The notes under the pieces: generated by a model
Database searches by the model: none
The model's input: the letters and a program-made list of their open reading frames with translations, nothing else
What the model was told of the DNA's origin: nothing
Source of the DNA: JBMOGA01 sp049318625
Lineage (GTDB): Bacteria; Pseudomonadota; Alphaproteobacteria; Rhizobiales; Hyphomicrobiaceae
Reading direction: 5' to 3'
Length of the DNA: 33,333 bases
Assembly (NCBI GenBank): GCA_049318625.1
Contig: JBMOGA010000042.1
Coordinates: 1-33,333 of the forward strand
Shown here: positions 9,301 through 17,327 of the stretch, piece after piece
Layout: every line of letters begins with the position of its first letter
Position numbering within the stretch: position 1 is the stretch's first letter
Position numbers and translations under genes: made by a program

Positions 9301-9504
9301 CATGGTTTTGCCGCCCGACGCGCGCAGGAAGGCATCCTGGAGCGCGCGCGACGCCCGGCGGGTCGGCAGCATGATGGTCCAGGCCGGCAGGTCGAGCACG
9401 GCGGTCGGCGCACCGCCGATACGCGGAAGGTCGCCGCGCAACACGGCGGTCGCGATGGCATCCAGAAACGGCTGGCCCGGCGGGACCGTGAAAATGTTGC
9501 TCAT
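6382..9504 (-). CDS. addB: Double-strand break repair protein AddB
   Basis: 1040 residues, helicase-like (inactivated) plus C-terminal nuclease. The N-terminal region (PAWTIMLPTRRASRAL) replaces a true Walker A, as expected for AddB. A RecB-family nuclease motif is intact near the end, VVTDYKSG, followed by the conserved QLSLEA helix. The protein has only one Cys in all (TCHPEH, near residue 286), so the four-cysteine iron-sulfur cluster of Bacillus-type AddB is absent; the first Cys position corresponds to SAVETWIANPYALF and the C-terminal trio to RFNYEYDDYAHL. An AGGAGG site stands about 7 bases before the ATG. It overlaps addA by 4 bp, typical of a coupled heterodimer. Confidence 0.95.
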   Translation of the reverse strand: MSNIFTVPPGQPFLDAIATAVLRGDLPRIGGAPTAVLDLPAWTIMLPTRRASRALQDAFLRASGGKTMLLPRIVPIAEGNDDAGLLAGLAGIPGLDRLDIPPAIDALDRQLVLARLVMQWSNAVRAGRQAEDGAAVVAGARSTAEAITLAGELARLIDMVETEDSRLDGLVNLVPDHLSRHWQETLDFLRIVTEWWPAHLAESNLLSPADRRNRILRAEARRLSARPPEGPVIVAGVTGSIPATADVMAAVAALPRGAIVLPALDQHLDAESWDKLLPRAADKTCHPEHPQFGFAKLLRRLGRTRADVMPLGSITPAAESRARLISEALRPASTTERWRPYLATVDKSELERAMAGVSLVEAATTAEEAEVVALVLRKALETPGATAALVSPDRRLARRVAIRLEAYGLAIDDSAGKPLAKTPAGTFLELVLDAVRRAFEPAAVVALLGHPLTRLGRSAREIGFAARSLEVAALRDLYLGRGMDGLARALDRAEADKDRRKRATRRLWAEDWQRARSLVADLRVAFAPLTALFERDGAISLRELAATHVAVAEGLSAVPADEIASSGTHELWQGEAGETASLLFARLADPSLGVPDMPARDYPDVFRTLFGMENVRQRGPVHPHLAIWGPFESRLQQPDVVVLGALNDGTWPEAADPGPWLNRPMRDALGLPSPEERIGYAAHDVWALLGAKSVVMTRSLKVDGSPTVESRWLLRLKALLAGGGAAAALTPEEPWLAWVRDRDRVPERKPYAPPEPRPALTLRPRTLSVSAVETWIANPYALFASRILGLEALPALGTPPDGALRGQVLHEALGRFTEAYPTAQLPADIAGELMAHLHTILSDYTDDQRVVAFWLPRFERFADWFAATEPGRRAGVTAIAAETRGQIIIPAPAGPFTLTARADRIDATARGYVVTDYKSGPTPDKGKVKDGHAPQLSLEAAIVIEQGIGTLPPGPVSMLRFVRAGGGEPPGEVTDVVVGADEVARIAKKARDDLAGMVADFDNETTPYRAVRRARFNYEYDDYAHLARVDEWSADNGEAE

Positions 9505-9547
9505 GTCGTGGCCTCCTCGGCGCGGCCCCGGGCCGGTCTGGCGTCAC

Positions 9548-10276
9548 TCACGCCGGTGTCGTCGCGGCGAGCCGGGCTTCGGCCTCGATCAGCGCCTGCG
9601 GTGTCCCGACATGCATCCAGACCCCGTGCATCGCCAGCCCATGGAGGCGGCCGGCCGTGAGGCTGCGATCCCAGAGCCGGTTCAGGGAAAAGGCGCCGGC
9701 GGGAGCGTCGGCGAACAATGTGGGGCCGGCGATGGAAACGCCGGCGAAGGCATAGGGCACCGTCTCGTTCTCGCGGCGGCGGCGAAGCCGGCCGCGCTCA
9801 TCCATGGCGAAGTCGCCCGTGCCGTCATAGCCGAGGCTGCCTGCCGTCGGCGCGAGCAGCATCAGGCTGTCCATGCGCGTGGGATCGAAAGCCGACAGCA
9901 GACGGTCGAGATTGGAGCCGGCTCCCTCGATCCAGACGCTGTCGGAGTTGTGGACGACGAATGGGTCCGGCCCGAGCAACGGCAAGGCGCGCACGACGCC
10001 GCCGCCGGTGTCGAGCAGGGCGTCACGCTCGTCGGAAACAACCGTCTGCGGATGGGTGCGGCCCCTCAGATGGGCGACGATCTGGTCGGCGCGATAGTGC
10101 ACGTTGACGACGGCGCGCGCGATGCCAGCCGCCGCGAGGCGGTCGAGCACGTGATCCAGCAGCGGGCGGCCCCGCAGTGCCACCAGCGGCTTAGGGCGGT
10201 CGTCGGTCAGCGGGCGCATGCGCACGCCGAGGCCGGCGGCGAGCACCATCGCTGTGGTTGGACGTGCGATCGTCAT
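9548..10276 (-). CDS. murU: N-acetylmuramate alpha-1-phosphate uridylyltransferase (MurU-like nucleotidyltransferase)
   Basis: 242 residues from the ATG at 10276, preceded by GAGGAC; the longer open frame upstream overlaps the preceding gene and has no family similarity. The N-terminal nucleotide-binding signature LAAGLGVRMRPLT (12-24) and RPKPLV identify a sugar-phosphate nucleotidyltransferase; HNSDSVW carries the metal-binding Asp. MurU makes UDP-MurNAc from MurNAc-1-phosphate and UTP, bypassing de novo synthesis and conferring fosfomycin tolerance in organisms that have it. The choice of MurU over other NDP-sugar synthases rests on its short length and on the gene next to it, which encodes the kinase that supplies its substrate; the two are 16 bp apart. 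Substrate specificity is inferred. Confidence 0.86.
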   Translation of the reverse strand: MTIARPTTAMVLAAGLGVRMRPLTDDRPKPLVALRGRPLLDHVLDRLAAAGIARAVVNVHYRADQIVAHLRGRTHPQTVVSDERDALLDTGGGVVRALPLLGPDPFVVHNSDSVWIEGAGSNLDRLLSAFDPTRMDSLMLLAPTAGSLGYDGTGDFAMDERGRLRRRRENETVPYAFAGVSIAGPTLFADAPAGAFSLNRLWDRSLTAGRLHGLAMHGVWMHVGTPQALIEAEARLAATTPA

Positions 10277-10292
10277 CCGGTCCTCGCGGTGG

Positions 10293-11840
10293 TCACGTCG
10301 GCCAGCGCGGCACGACTCGCCGCGCCGCGGGCCAGTGCCGTTGGTACCATCCGGCGAGCGGCTCCAATGCGGCGTGCGCCAGACCGCGGTCGAGATATCC
10401 CCAGATACGCGGGAGATGCGCGAGGTAGCGGGGCTTGCCGTCGCGCATGGCGAGGCGGGCGAAAATGCCGAGGATCTTGGTGTTGCGCTGCACGCCGAGC
10501 GCAGCATAGGCGAAGGCGAAGTCCGTCGCGCTGAACTCCGTGTCTCGCGTGGCCGCGGCCCGCGCATAGCGGTCGTAAAGCGCGCGCTCCAACTCGGCCG
10601 GAACGTCGATGCGGGCATCCTGCAATAGCGACACCAGATCGTAGGCGGGATGGCCCCGGACGGCGTCCTGGAAATCGAGAATGCCGACCCGGCGCACGCC
10701 CGGGCGCTCAGGCAGCCACATCAGATTGGGCGAATGGTAGTCGCGCAGCACGAGCCCGGCCGGCAGGGCGAGCAGGCGGTCGAACAGGTGCTGCCAGTGC
10801 GCCGCGAACTCCGCTCGCAGATCGGCGGCGGCGGGCTGGCCGGTCACCAGCGGCCACAGCCAGTCGAGCAGCAGCTCGGTCTCGATGGTCAGAGCGGCGC
10901 GATCGTAGGGCGGCACGACGTGGTCTGAACCGTCCGGCAGCGGTAAAGGCCTGTCGATGGCGATCGATCGGACATCCAGCAGGACATCGGTGGCCGCCTC
11001 CCACAGTGTCGCCTGCGGCGTGCCGCGGGCCAGCGCCTCGGCAAAGACACCGTCGCCCAGGTCCTCGAGCAGCAGCAGGCCACGCGGGATGTCATGGTCG
11101 ATCAGTGTGGGAGCGGACAGTCCGGCATCGCCGAGCGCGGTCGCGACGGCGACGAAGGGGCGGACATCCTCGGCGAGCCGGGCGATGCGGCTGTAGGGCA
11201 GGCCGTCGCGGACCGGCGGGCCGTCGGGCCGGCGCGGGCTGTCCATCAGCACCGCCTGCTGGCCATCGGCGGCAAGGCGGGCGTAGGCGCGCGGCGAGGC
11301 GTCGCCCTGGAGGTAGCGGACGGTCGGCAGGGTCTCGACGCCGGCATAGGCGTCCTGGACGAAGTCGGCGATGGCGGCGAGGCGGTGCAGGCGGTCGCGG
11401 AACCCGTCGTTCGCCTCTAACGCCAGATCGCGGACGCCGGGATCATCGGTTTCGGAGAAGACGATGGTCAGCGCCGGCTCGGGCAGCGCGTCCCCCGCCC
11501 GCTCGGGCCATTCGAGCAGCGCGACGCCGCGTGACAGCGCCTCGTCGATGCCGAGCTCGGCCAGATCGTCGGGGCCGGCGAGCCGATAAAGGTCGAGATG
11601 CGCGATCTCGAACCGCGCCGTCCGGTAGCTCTGCACCAGCGAAAACGTCGGGCTCGGCACCTCGGCCTCGGGATCGTCGAGCGCGGCGCGCACCAGGGCG
11701 CGCGCGAAGGTCGACTTGCCGGCGCCGAGGTCGCCCGACAACGCCACGAGATCACCCGGCCGCAAGGCCAGGGCCAGCAGCTCGGCGAGGAACACCACAC
11801 GGCGTTCCGAGGCGTCACAGACGATCCAATCCTCGTTCAT
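10293..11840 (-). CDS. tsaE-amgK: Fused TsaE (t6A ATPase) and AmgK-like aminoglycoside-fold sugar kinase
   Basis: 515 residues from the ATG at 11840 (MNEDWIVCD); a longer frame runs upstream into the divL 3' end but is not family sequence. Residues 1 to about 145 are TsaE: P-loop GDLGAGKS (36-43), the switch region PSPTFSLVQSY and the HLDLYRL strand. TsaE is the ATPase that drives TsaD/TsaB in threonylcarbamoylation of A37 in ANN-decoding tRNAs. Residues about 155-515 are an aminoglycoside-phosphotransferase fold kinase: YLQGDASPRAYARL near 177-190, the catalytic loop VLRDYHSPNLMW and the metal Asp in ILDFQDAVRG. AmgK phosphorylates C1 of MurNAc/GlcNAc, feeding MurU. The frame is continuous with no stop between domains, so the fusion is real at the gene level; such fusions are known in alphaproteobacteria. 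The gap from divL is 31 bp. Confidence 0.92.
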   Translation of the reverse strand: MNEDWIVCDASERRVVFLAELLALALRPGDLVALSGDLGAGKSTFARALVRAALDDPEAEVPSPTFSLVQSYRTARFEIAHLDLYRLAGPDDLAELGIDEALSRGVALLEWPERAGDALPEPALTIVFSETDDPGVRDLALEANDGFRDRLHRLAAIADFVQDAYAGVETLPTVRYLQGDASPRAYARLAADGQQAVLMDSPRRPDGPPVRDGLPYSRIARLAEDVRPFVAVATALGDAGLSAPTLIDHDIPRGLLLLEDLGDGVFAEALARGTPQATLWEAATDVLLDVRSIAIDRPLPLPDGSDHVVPPYDRAALTIETELLLDWLWPLVTGQPAAADLRAEFAAHWQHLFDRLLALPAGLVLRDYHSPNLMWLPERPGVRRVGILDFQDAVRGHPAYDLVSLLQDARIDVPAELERALYDRYARAAATRDTEFSATDFAFAYAALGVQRNTKILGIFARLAMRDGKPRYLAHLPRIWGYLDRGLAHAALEPLAGWYQRHWPAARRVVPRWPT

Positions 11841-11871
11841 CGGGGGACCGAAGCGCCTCGGCGCGGCAGCG

Positions 11872-14367
11872 TCAAGCGCTGCGGGCCAGCGGAGCGGGGG
11901 TAGCCGCCGCCACGGCGTTCTCGGGCACGCGGACCGTGACCCGGGTGCCACGACCGGTCTCCGACTCGAGCGTCATATCGCCGCCGTGCAGTTCGACGAG
12001 GCTCTTGACGATCGATAGTCCGAGACCGGCGCCGCGATGCCGCGAGCCCTGCGTGCGGCTCTCGAAGCGCTCGAAAACGCGGCTCAACTGCTCCTTGGGG
12101 ATGCCGATGCCCTCGTCCTCGACGAGGAAGGCGATCATCCCGGCCTGGCGCCAGCACTGGATTTTGACGCGGCCGCCGGGGTTCGAGAAGCCGACTGCGT
12201 TGGACAGCAGATTGTAGAGGATCTGCAGCAGGCGGGCCTCGTCGGCGACCAGGGTCGTCACCTCGGGCGAGATGGCGACGTCGATGAGCAGACGCGCCTG
12301 GGTGGCCCGGTCGCGCACGGCGCCGACGGCAGCGTCGACCAGTTCGCGCACGCGGAGCGGCGCGGGCTTCAATTCCAGCGTGCCGGCATCCATGGTCGTG
12401 AGATCGAGGATGTCGTCGATGATCGACAGGAGTGTGCGCGAGGAGCCGGCGATGTCGCCCAGGTACTCGCGCTGCTTGTCCGTCAACGGTCCGGTCCGCG
12501 GGCTCGACAGCATCTCGCTGAAGCCGATGATGTTGGTCAGCGGTGTGCGCAACTCGTAGGAGACGTGGCCGATGAACTGGCTCTTGAGACGGGCGGCGGC
12601 CTCCAGCGCCTCGTTGCGCTCGATCAGCGCTCGCTCGTAGCGCTTGGTGCTGGTGACGTCGTAGAACGTGAACAGAGTGGCGCCGTCCGGCAACGGGGTC
12701 ACGGCATAGTCGATGACGCTGCCGTCGGCGCGGATCATCTGGCCTTCCTGGCCCTTGCGCTCTTCCGGCATGGTCGTGACGGCCCGCGCCATGCTCGACC
12801 ACACGCCCGTGTCCTCGTGCAGAACGCTGGCATGGCGGACGAAGTCGCGAATGTGCGGCTGCTTCTCCAGCGCCGGGGGCGACATCTTCCAAATGCCCGC
12901 AAACGCCGAATTGAACAGCTTGAGGCGGCCATCGGGACCGAACACGGCGACGCCTTCCTTGAGGCTGTCGAGGGTCTCGCGCTGGACGTTGATCATCGTG
13001 CGGTAGCGGCTTTCGAGCGCGAGGCGCTCGGTGGCGTCGTCGTAAAGATAGGTGACGCCGCCGTCCGGGCGCTGCTCGGCCATGGCGCGCAGCATCCGCC
13101 CGTCCGGCAGGTGCCACCATTCCTCGCGCTCGGTGTCGGCCTTGTAGATGGTGAGCTGCTTGGTCTTCCACTCGCGGTAGTTCGGTACCGATGGCAGCCG
13201 CGACAGCGCGCGCAGGCGGTCGAGGATCTCGGCATCGGTCGGCTTCGAGACCAGCCAGGCGCGGTCGAGCTGCCAGAGCTGGCAATAGGCCTCGTTGAAG
13301 AAGATGAGACGCTGATCGCGCCCGAAGCTGGCAACGGCGGTCGTCACCTTGTCGAGCGTGCGGTCGTAGGCGGTGACCTGACGATCGAGCTGGCCGCGCA
13401 CGAGTTCGAGGGCCGTCACGTCGATGGCCGCACCGGCGAACGCCTCGCCGGTCGCCAGCACGATCAGATCGTGGGGGCGGCGCTCGCCGCCGACGACCAG
13501 CGGGGCGCGCTTGCGATAGGTCTTGTCGCGGCCGAGGTTGCGGCCGATGTCGGCCCGCTGATGGGCCTCGAGCAATTCGATCTGGCGCTCGACGACCTCG
13601 GCCAGGCCGTCGGCCTCGACGGCCTTGACGTAGGCGGCGTTGACCCACTGCAGGCGGCTGTCCTTGCCGCGCAGCCAGACCGGCATCGGCAGCGAGTCGA
13701 GCAGCGCCCGGCTGGCGCGGATGTCACGACTGAGGGCGTGATGCTGGTCGAGGATCTTCATCAGGTCCCGCTTGTGACCCGCGACGTCGCGGAACCGCAG
13801 GACCGCGCGGCCGCCGGCGGCCCGGCCGTCCGCCTCCACGTGGCCACCTGAAATCGTCTTCAGCAGGAGATTGAAGGCGCAGCCCTGGGCGAACAGGGCG
13901 TCGAGGCACGTTTTCAGTTCGGCCGCCGCCTTCGGCTCCAGCCATTCGCCGAACCGCAGGACCTCCGGGTGCCCCTGCGGCAGGCCGGAGATGGTCGTCA
14001 GATTGTGGGCGACGATGCGCGGAGGCAGCCCCTGATCCCAGAAGACGAGGACCTGCTGCTCGGCCTTGATGATCGCCTCGGTGGCGATCAGGGTGCGGCG
14101 CAACTCCTTCATCTCGCCTTCGACATCGCTCACCGTGCGGGCGGCGCGGGCGGTGACATGCCACATGAAGGCGCCCGCTGCCGCGACAGCGGCGGCCATG
14201 AACACGAAGAGGATCACGTGGTTGAGGACCAGACCCGCACCGACCGGTGCGGCGCCGTCGGTCACCGTGGCCGTGAGGAACAGCACGCAAGCAAAGCTCG
14301 CGGCCAGCAGCAGCAGCATCTGCCGGCGTGCCCTCGCTTCGTCGATGGCGGTTTCAGTCGCCTGCAT
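11872..14367 (-). CDS. divL: DivL-type cell-cycle pseudo-histidine kinase (Tyr in place of His), PAS repeats
   Basis: 831 residues from ATG 14367. Two hydrophobic segments near the N-terminus (about 17-35 and 47-67), then about four PAS-like units, a HisKA-type dimerisation helix and a HATPase domain. The phosphoacceptor position reads GHVSYELRTPL: Tyr604 (TAC, 12556-12558) replaces His, the hallmark of Caulobacter DivL, which binds phosphorylated or unphosphorylated DivK and controls CckA and thereby CtrA. The ATP-binding boxes NLLSNAVGFS, DEGIGI and GAGLGLSIV are intact. A start at 14529 would give 885 residues, but a terminator-like hairpin (14460-14487) lies inside that extension and the extra sequence does not look coding, so I prefer 14367 although its ribosome site is weak. 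First gene of the run to trxA. Confidence 0.88.
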   Translation of the reverse strand: MQATETAIDEARARRQMLLLLAASFACVLFLTATVTDGAAPVGAGLVLNHVILFVFMAAAVAAAGAFMWHVTARAARTVSDVEGEMKELRRTLIATEAIIKAEQQVLVFWDQGLPPRIVAHNLTTISGLPQGHPEVLRFGEWLEPKAAAELKTCLDALFAQGCAFNLLLKTISGGHVEADGRAAGGRAVLRFRDVAGHKRDLMKILDQHHALSRDIRASRALLDSLPMPVWLRGKDSRLQWVNAAYVKAVEADGLAEVVERQIELLEAHQRADIGRNLGRDKTYRKRAPLVVGGERRPHDLIVLATGEAFAGAAIDVTALELVRGQLDRQVTAYDRTLDKVTTAVASFGRDQRLIFFNEAYCQLWQLDRAWLVSKPTDAEILDRLRALSRLPSVPNYREWKTKQLTIYKADTEREEWWHLPDGRMLRAMAEQRPDGGVTYLYDDATERLALESRYRTMINVQRETLDSLKEGVAVFGPDGRLKLFNSAFAGIWKMSPPALEKQPHIRDFVRHASVLHEDTGVWSSMARAVTTMPEERKGQEGQMIRADGSVIDYAVTPLPDGATLFTFYDVTSTKRYERALIERNEALEAAARLKSQFIGHVSYELRTPLTNIIGFSEMLSSPRTGPLTDKQREYLGDIAGSSRTLLSIIDDILDLTTMDAGTLELKPAPLRVRELVDAAVGAVRDRATQARLLIDVAISPEVTTLVADEARLLQILYNLLSNAVGFSNPGGRVKIQCWRQAGMIAFLVEDEGIGIPKEQLSRVFERFESRTQGSRHRGAGLGLSIVKSLVELHGGDMTLESETGRGTRVTVRVPENAVAAATPAPLARSA

Positions 14368-14459
14368 CGGCCCGAATCGGTGAAAAAATGTGCGAATCGT
14401 TCCGTCGAGTATGTGGACGTTCGCACGGGCAGGCCAGAGCAGGCGCGGCACGGGTCCCC

Positions 14460-14487
14460 AAAAAGGACGACGGACGGCGCCCGTCCG
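14460..14487 (-). terminator. Intrinsic terminator-like hairpin between the TadG-like gene and divL
   Basis: On the minus strand CGGACGG - GCG - CCGTCCG (plus 14471-14487) is a perfect 7-bp stem with a 3-base loop; after TCGTCC comes TTTTT (plus 14460-14464). It is about 90 bp past the stop of the TadG-like gene and 90 bp before the divL ATG, so it would separate the two transcripts. The short six-base gap between stem and T run makes it weaker than the trxA terminator. Confidence 0.55.
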
Positions 14488-14574
14488 CTGGCCCGTTCGC
14501 GGCGACAGGCGGCCGAACTCACAAGTCATTTTTCTTCCGCGGAGACTTGACGGCGCTTTCGACTGATTCGTGGC

Positions 14575-15564
14575 TCAGCGAATCAGGCGGACGTTGCGCG
14601 CCTTCACCACGGTCGTTGGGCAAGAGACGATGACGCGGATGTCGTCGTAGTCGGTGTCGGTCCAGCCGAGGCCCGGCGGGCGATCCTCCCAGCCGTAGTA
14701 CATGAACTTGCCGGGCTCGCAGACCTGCTTCTCGGTCTGCGGCGTGCGGTTCTTGCCGCTCGGCAGGATGCCGCCCTGGGATTTCGGCTTGCACTCGGTC
14801 AGGTCGTCGCACAGCACGGTTTCGACGATCTGGTAGCCCGTGTTGTAGACCTGGGCGCCCTTGGAGTCGAAGGTGGTGTCGGTGTAGTAGTCGTATTGCT
14901 CCGCCTTCGGATCGTTCCATTTCTTCTTGTTGGTGCGGGCGTTGCGGACGTTGCGCAGGCGGTAACTGATCGACTCGTTCTCCTTGCAGGTCGGCATCGA
15001 GAACGCATAGGTCGAGCCGCCGTTGTCGGCGATCAAGGTCATCTGCGACCGTCCCTTGTCGGTGTCGCCGGCGCGGCCCGCATCGAAGCAGTAGACGTAG
15101 ATCTGGTTGTAGTCGCCGGCCTCGGGGTCGAGTTGAGCCATGCTCGGCGGGGCACTGACGTTGGCGACCGTGTTGGTGCGGGCGACCGCGGATGCCGTGA
15201 CCGTCGCTTTCGAGGGCATGCCCGGCACGGCCACCAGAAGCACGAAGGGGACGTCCGCCGAGGCGGTGATCTGGAAGTCCGTCGTGTTGATCCAGTTGCC
15301 GGACAGCGTGACCTTTTCGGCGCCGACCGACTGGCTGCGCTGGTCCGCCTCATCGTGGGCGTGGCCGACGAGGTCCGACCACATCGCCTTGTCGGCCGAC
15401 GCGACGTTCAGGGCCGCCGAATCGGCGGTCGCTTGGAGGATCGTGGCCATATGGATGGCGCGGCCGTAGTCCAGCGCGCCGCCCGAGATCATCAGCGCAC
15501 CAATGAAGATTAACGTGAACGGAACGGCGACGCCGCCATCACTTCGCTGCCAGAACGATTTCAC
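14575..15564 (-). CDS. TadE/TadG-like pilus-assembly family membrane protein
   Basis: 329 residues from a GTG at 15564 that has GAGGAG six bases in front; a TTG at 15588 lies in the loop of the hairpin described separately and is unlikely. The N-terminus (WQRSDGGVAVPFTLIF) with one hydrophobic helix at about 12-33 and the following ALDYGRAIHMATILQATADSA-like segment is the TadE/G signature: an inner-membrane anchor with an exported body. The C-terminal half is rich in Asp, Thr and Cys and ends QVCEPGKFMYYGWEDRPPG-type sequence that I do not recognise as a domain. In Flp pilus loci TadG sits with other tad genes; here it stands alone, so the role is uncertain (surface adhesin or minor pseudopilin-like). 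Translation may be controlled by the 5' hairpin. Confidence 0.82.
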   Translation of the reverse strand: MKSFWQRSDGGVAVPFTLIFIGALMISGGALDYGRAIHMATILQATADSAALNVASADKAMWSDLVGHAHDEADQRSQSVGAEKVTLSGNWINTTDFQITASADVPFVLLVAVPGMPSKATVTASAVARTNTVANVSAPPSMAQLDPEAGDYNQIYVYCFDAGRAGDTDKGRSQMTLIADNGGSTYAFSMPTCKENESISYRLRNVRNARTNKKKWNDPKAEQYDYYTDTTFDSKGAQVYNTGYQIVETVLCDDLTECKPKSQGGILPSGKNRTPQTEKQVCEPGKFMYYGWEDRPPGLGWTDTDYDDIRVIVSCPTTVVKARNVRLIR

Positions 15565-15598
15565 GGCCTGCTCCTCGACGATATTCAACGTCGAGGAG
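15565..15598 (-). promoter_or_regulatory. Perfect hairpin sequestering the Shine-Dalgarno of the TadG-like gene
   Basis: On the transcribed strand CUCCUCGACG (15598-15589), loop UUGAAUAU, CGUCGAGGAG (15580-15571): 10 perfect pairs. The 3' arm contains GAGGAG, six bases before the GTG start at 15564, and the 5' arm CUCCUC is its exact complement. As RNA this would hide the ribosome site; opening by a protein, small RNA, temperature or a transcribing/translating ribosome would switch translation on. A DNA operator is the alternative reading. Confidence 0.6.
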
Positions 15599-15615
15599 AA
15601 GCTATTTCGTCAAAA

Positions 15616-15653
15616 CAGAAAGTTTCTGAAGAAATTCGAATTTGAATCAAATT
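15616..15653. promoter_or_regulatory. Cluster of AT-rich palindromes upstream of the TadG-like gene
   Basis: Three perfect palindromes fall in 38 bases: CAGAAA-G-TTTCTG (15616-15628), AAATTCGAATTT (15632-15643) and, overlapping it, AATTTGA-A-TCAAATT (15639-15653). The stretch is far richer in A+T than the genes around it and lies 50-90 bp upstream of the start, where a promoter and operator would be expected. Candidate binders include an H-NS/HvrA- or MucR-like protein, but no specific match is claimed. Confidence 0.4.
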
Positions 15654-15747
15654 GCGGCGCTAAAATTTCCGTCCAGGTGTTGCTCGCCGAACGTGCTGAT
15701 CCGAAAGGATTTACATGGTGAATGATCGAGTAACCAGGCGGCAAGGC

Positions 15748-15773
15748 GGCGGAGCCGGGAATTCGGCTCCGCC
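15748..15773 (-). terminator. Hairpin after ahcY, probable terminator without a good T run
   Basis: GGCGGAGCCG (15748-15757), loop GGAATT, CGGCTCCGCC (15764-15773): a perfect 10-bp stem beginning nine bases past the ahcY stop. On the minus strand it is followed by GCCTTGCC rather than a T run, so it may be a Rho-assisted stop or mRNA 3'-end stabiliser. Confidence 0.5.
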
Positions 15774-15781
15774 ACTGATTT

Positions 15782-17191
<1,410 letters not shown>

Positions 17192-17276
17192 TCGTGCTGT
17201 CCTCAGGTGCCTGGACGGCTGCCGCGTTACGGCGGGCCCGTGCGGGAGCGCCTCGTGCGCTTCCCGGCTGGTGGTG

Positions 17277-17305
17277 CTTCTAGCTCGAACACAATCTGAT
17301 TTCAA
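17277..17305 (-). promoter_or_regulatory. Candidate sigma-70-type promoter for ahcY
   Basis: On the minus strand TTGAAA (17305-17300), 17 bases, then TAGAAG (17282-17277). The -35 matches 4 or 5 of 6 consensus bases, the -10 three or four. It would start transcription about 80 bases before the ahcY ATG. Confidence 0.4.
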
Positions 17306-17327
17306 GATATGCAGAAGTCTTTATGTG
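17302..17327. promoter_or_regulatory. Possible regulator site overlapping the ahcY -35 box
   Basis: Plus strand TCAAGATAT - GCAGAA - GTCTTTATG: loosely symmetrical arms with AAGAT and TCTTT about a GCAGAA centre. ArsR-family SahR regulators are known to control ahcY in proteobacteria and use AT-rich ATCAAGA-type palindromes; the resemblance is partial and is an inference. Confidence 0.22.

Noticed and set aside
6430..9660. 1076-residue plus-strand open frame opposite addB
   Set aside because: Antisense shadow: composition follows the reverse complement of addB codons and there is no ribosome site or family similarity.
15503..15721. 72-residue plus-strand ORF upstream of the TadG-like gene
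   Set aside because: It crosses the start of that gene in antisense and the palindrome cluster; no ribosome site or similarity.
17192..17290. SAH or SAM-II riboswitch in front of ahcY
   Set aside because: The leader has GC-rich helices but not the conserved core bases I would expect; a covariance search would be decisive.
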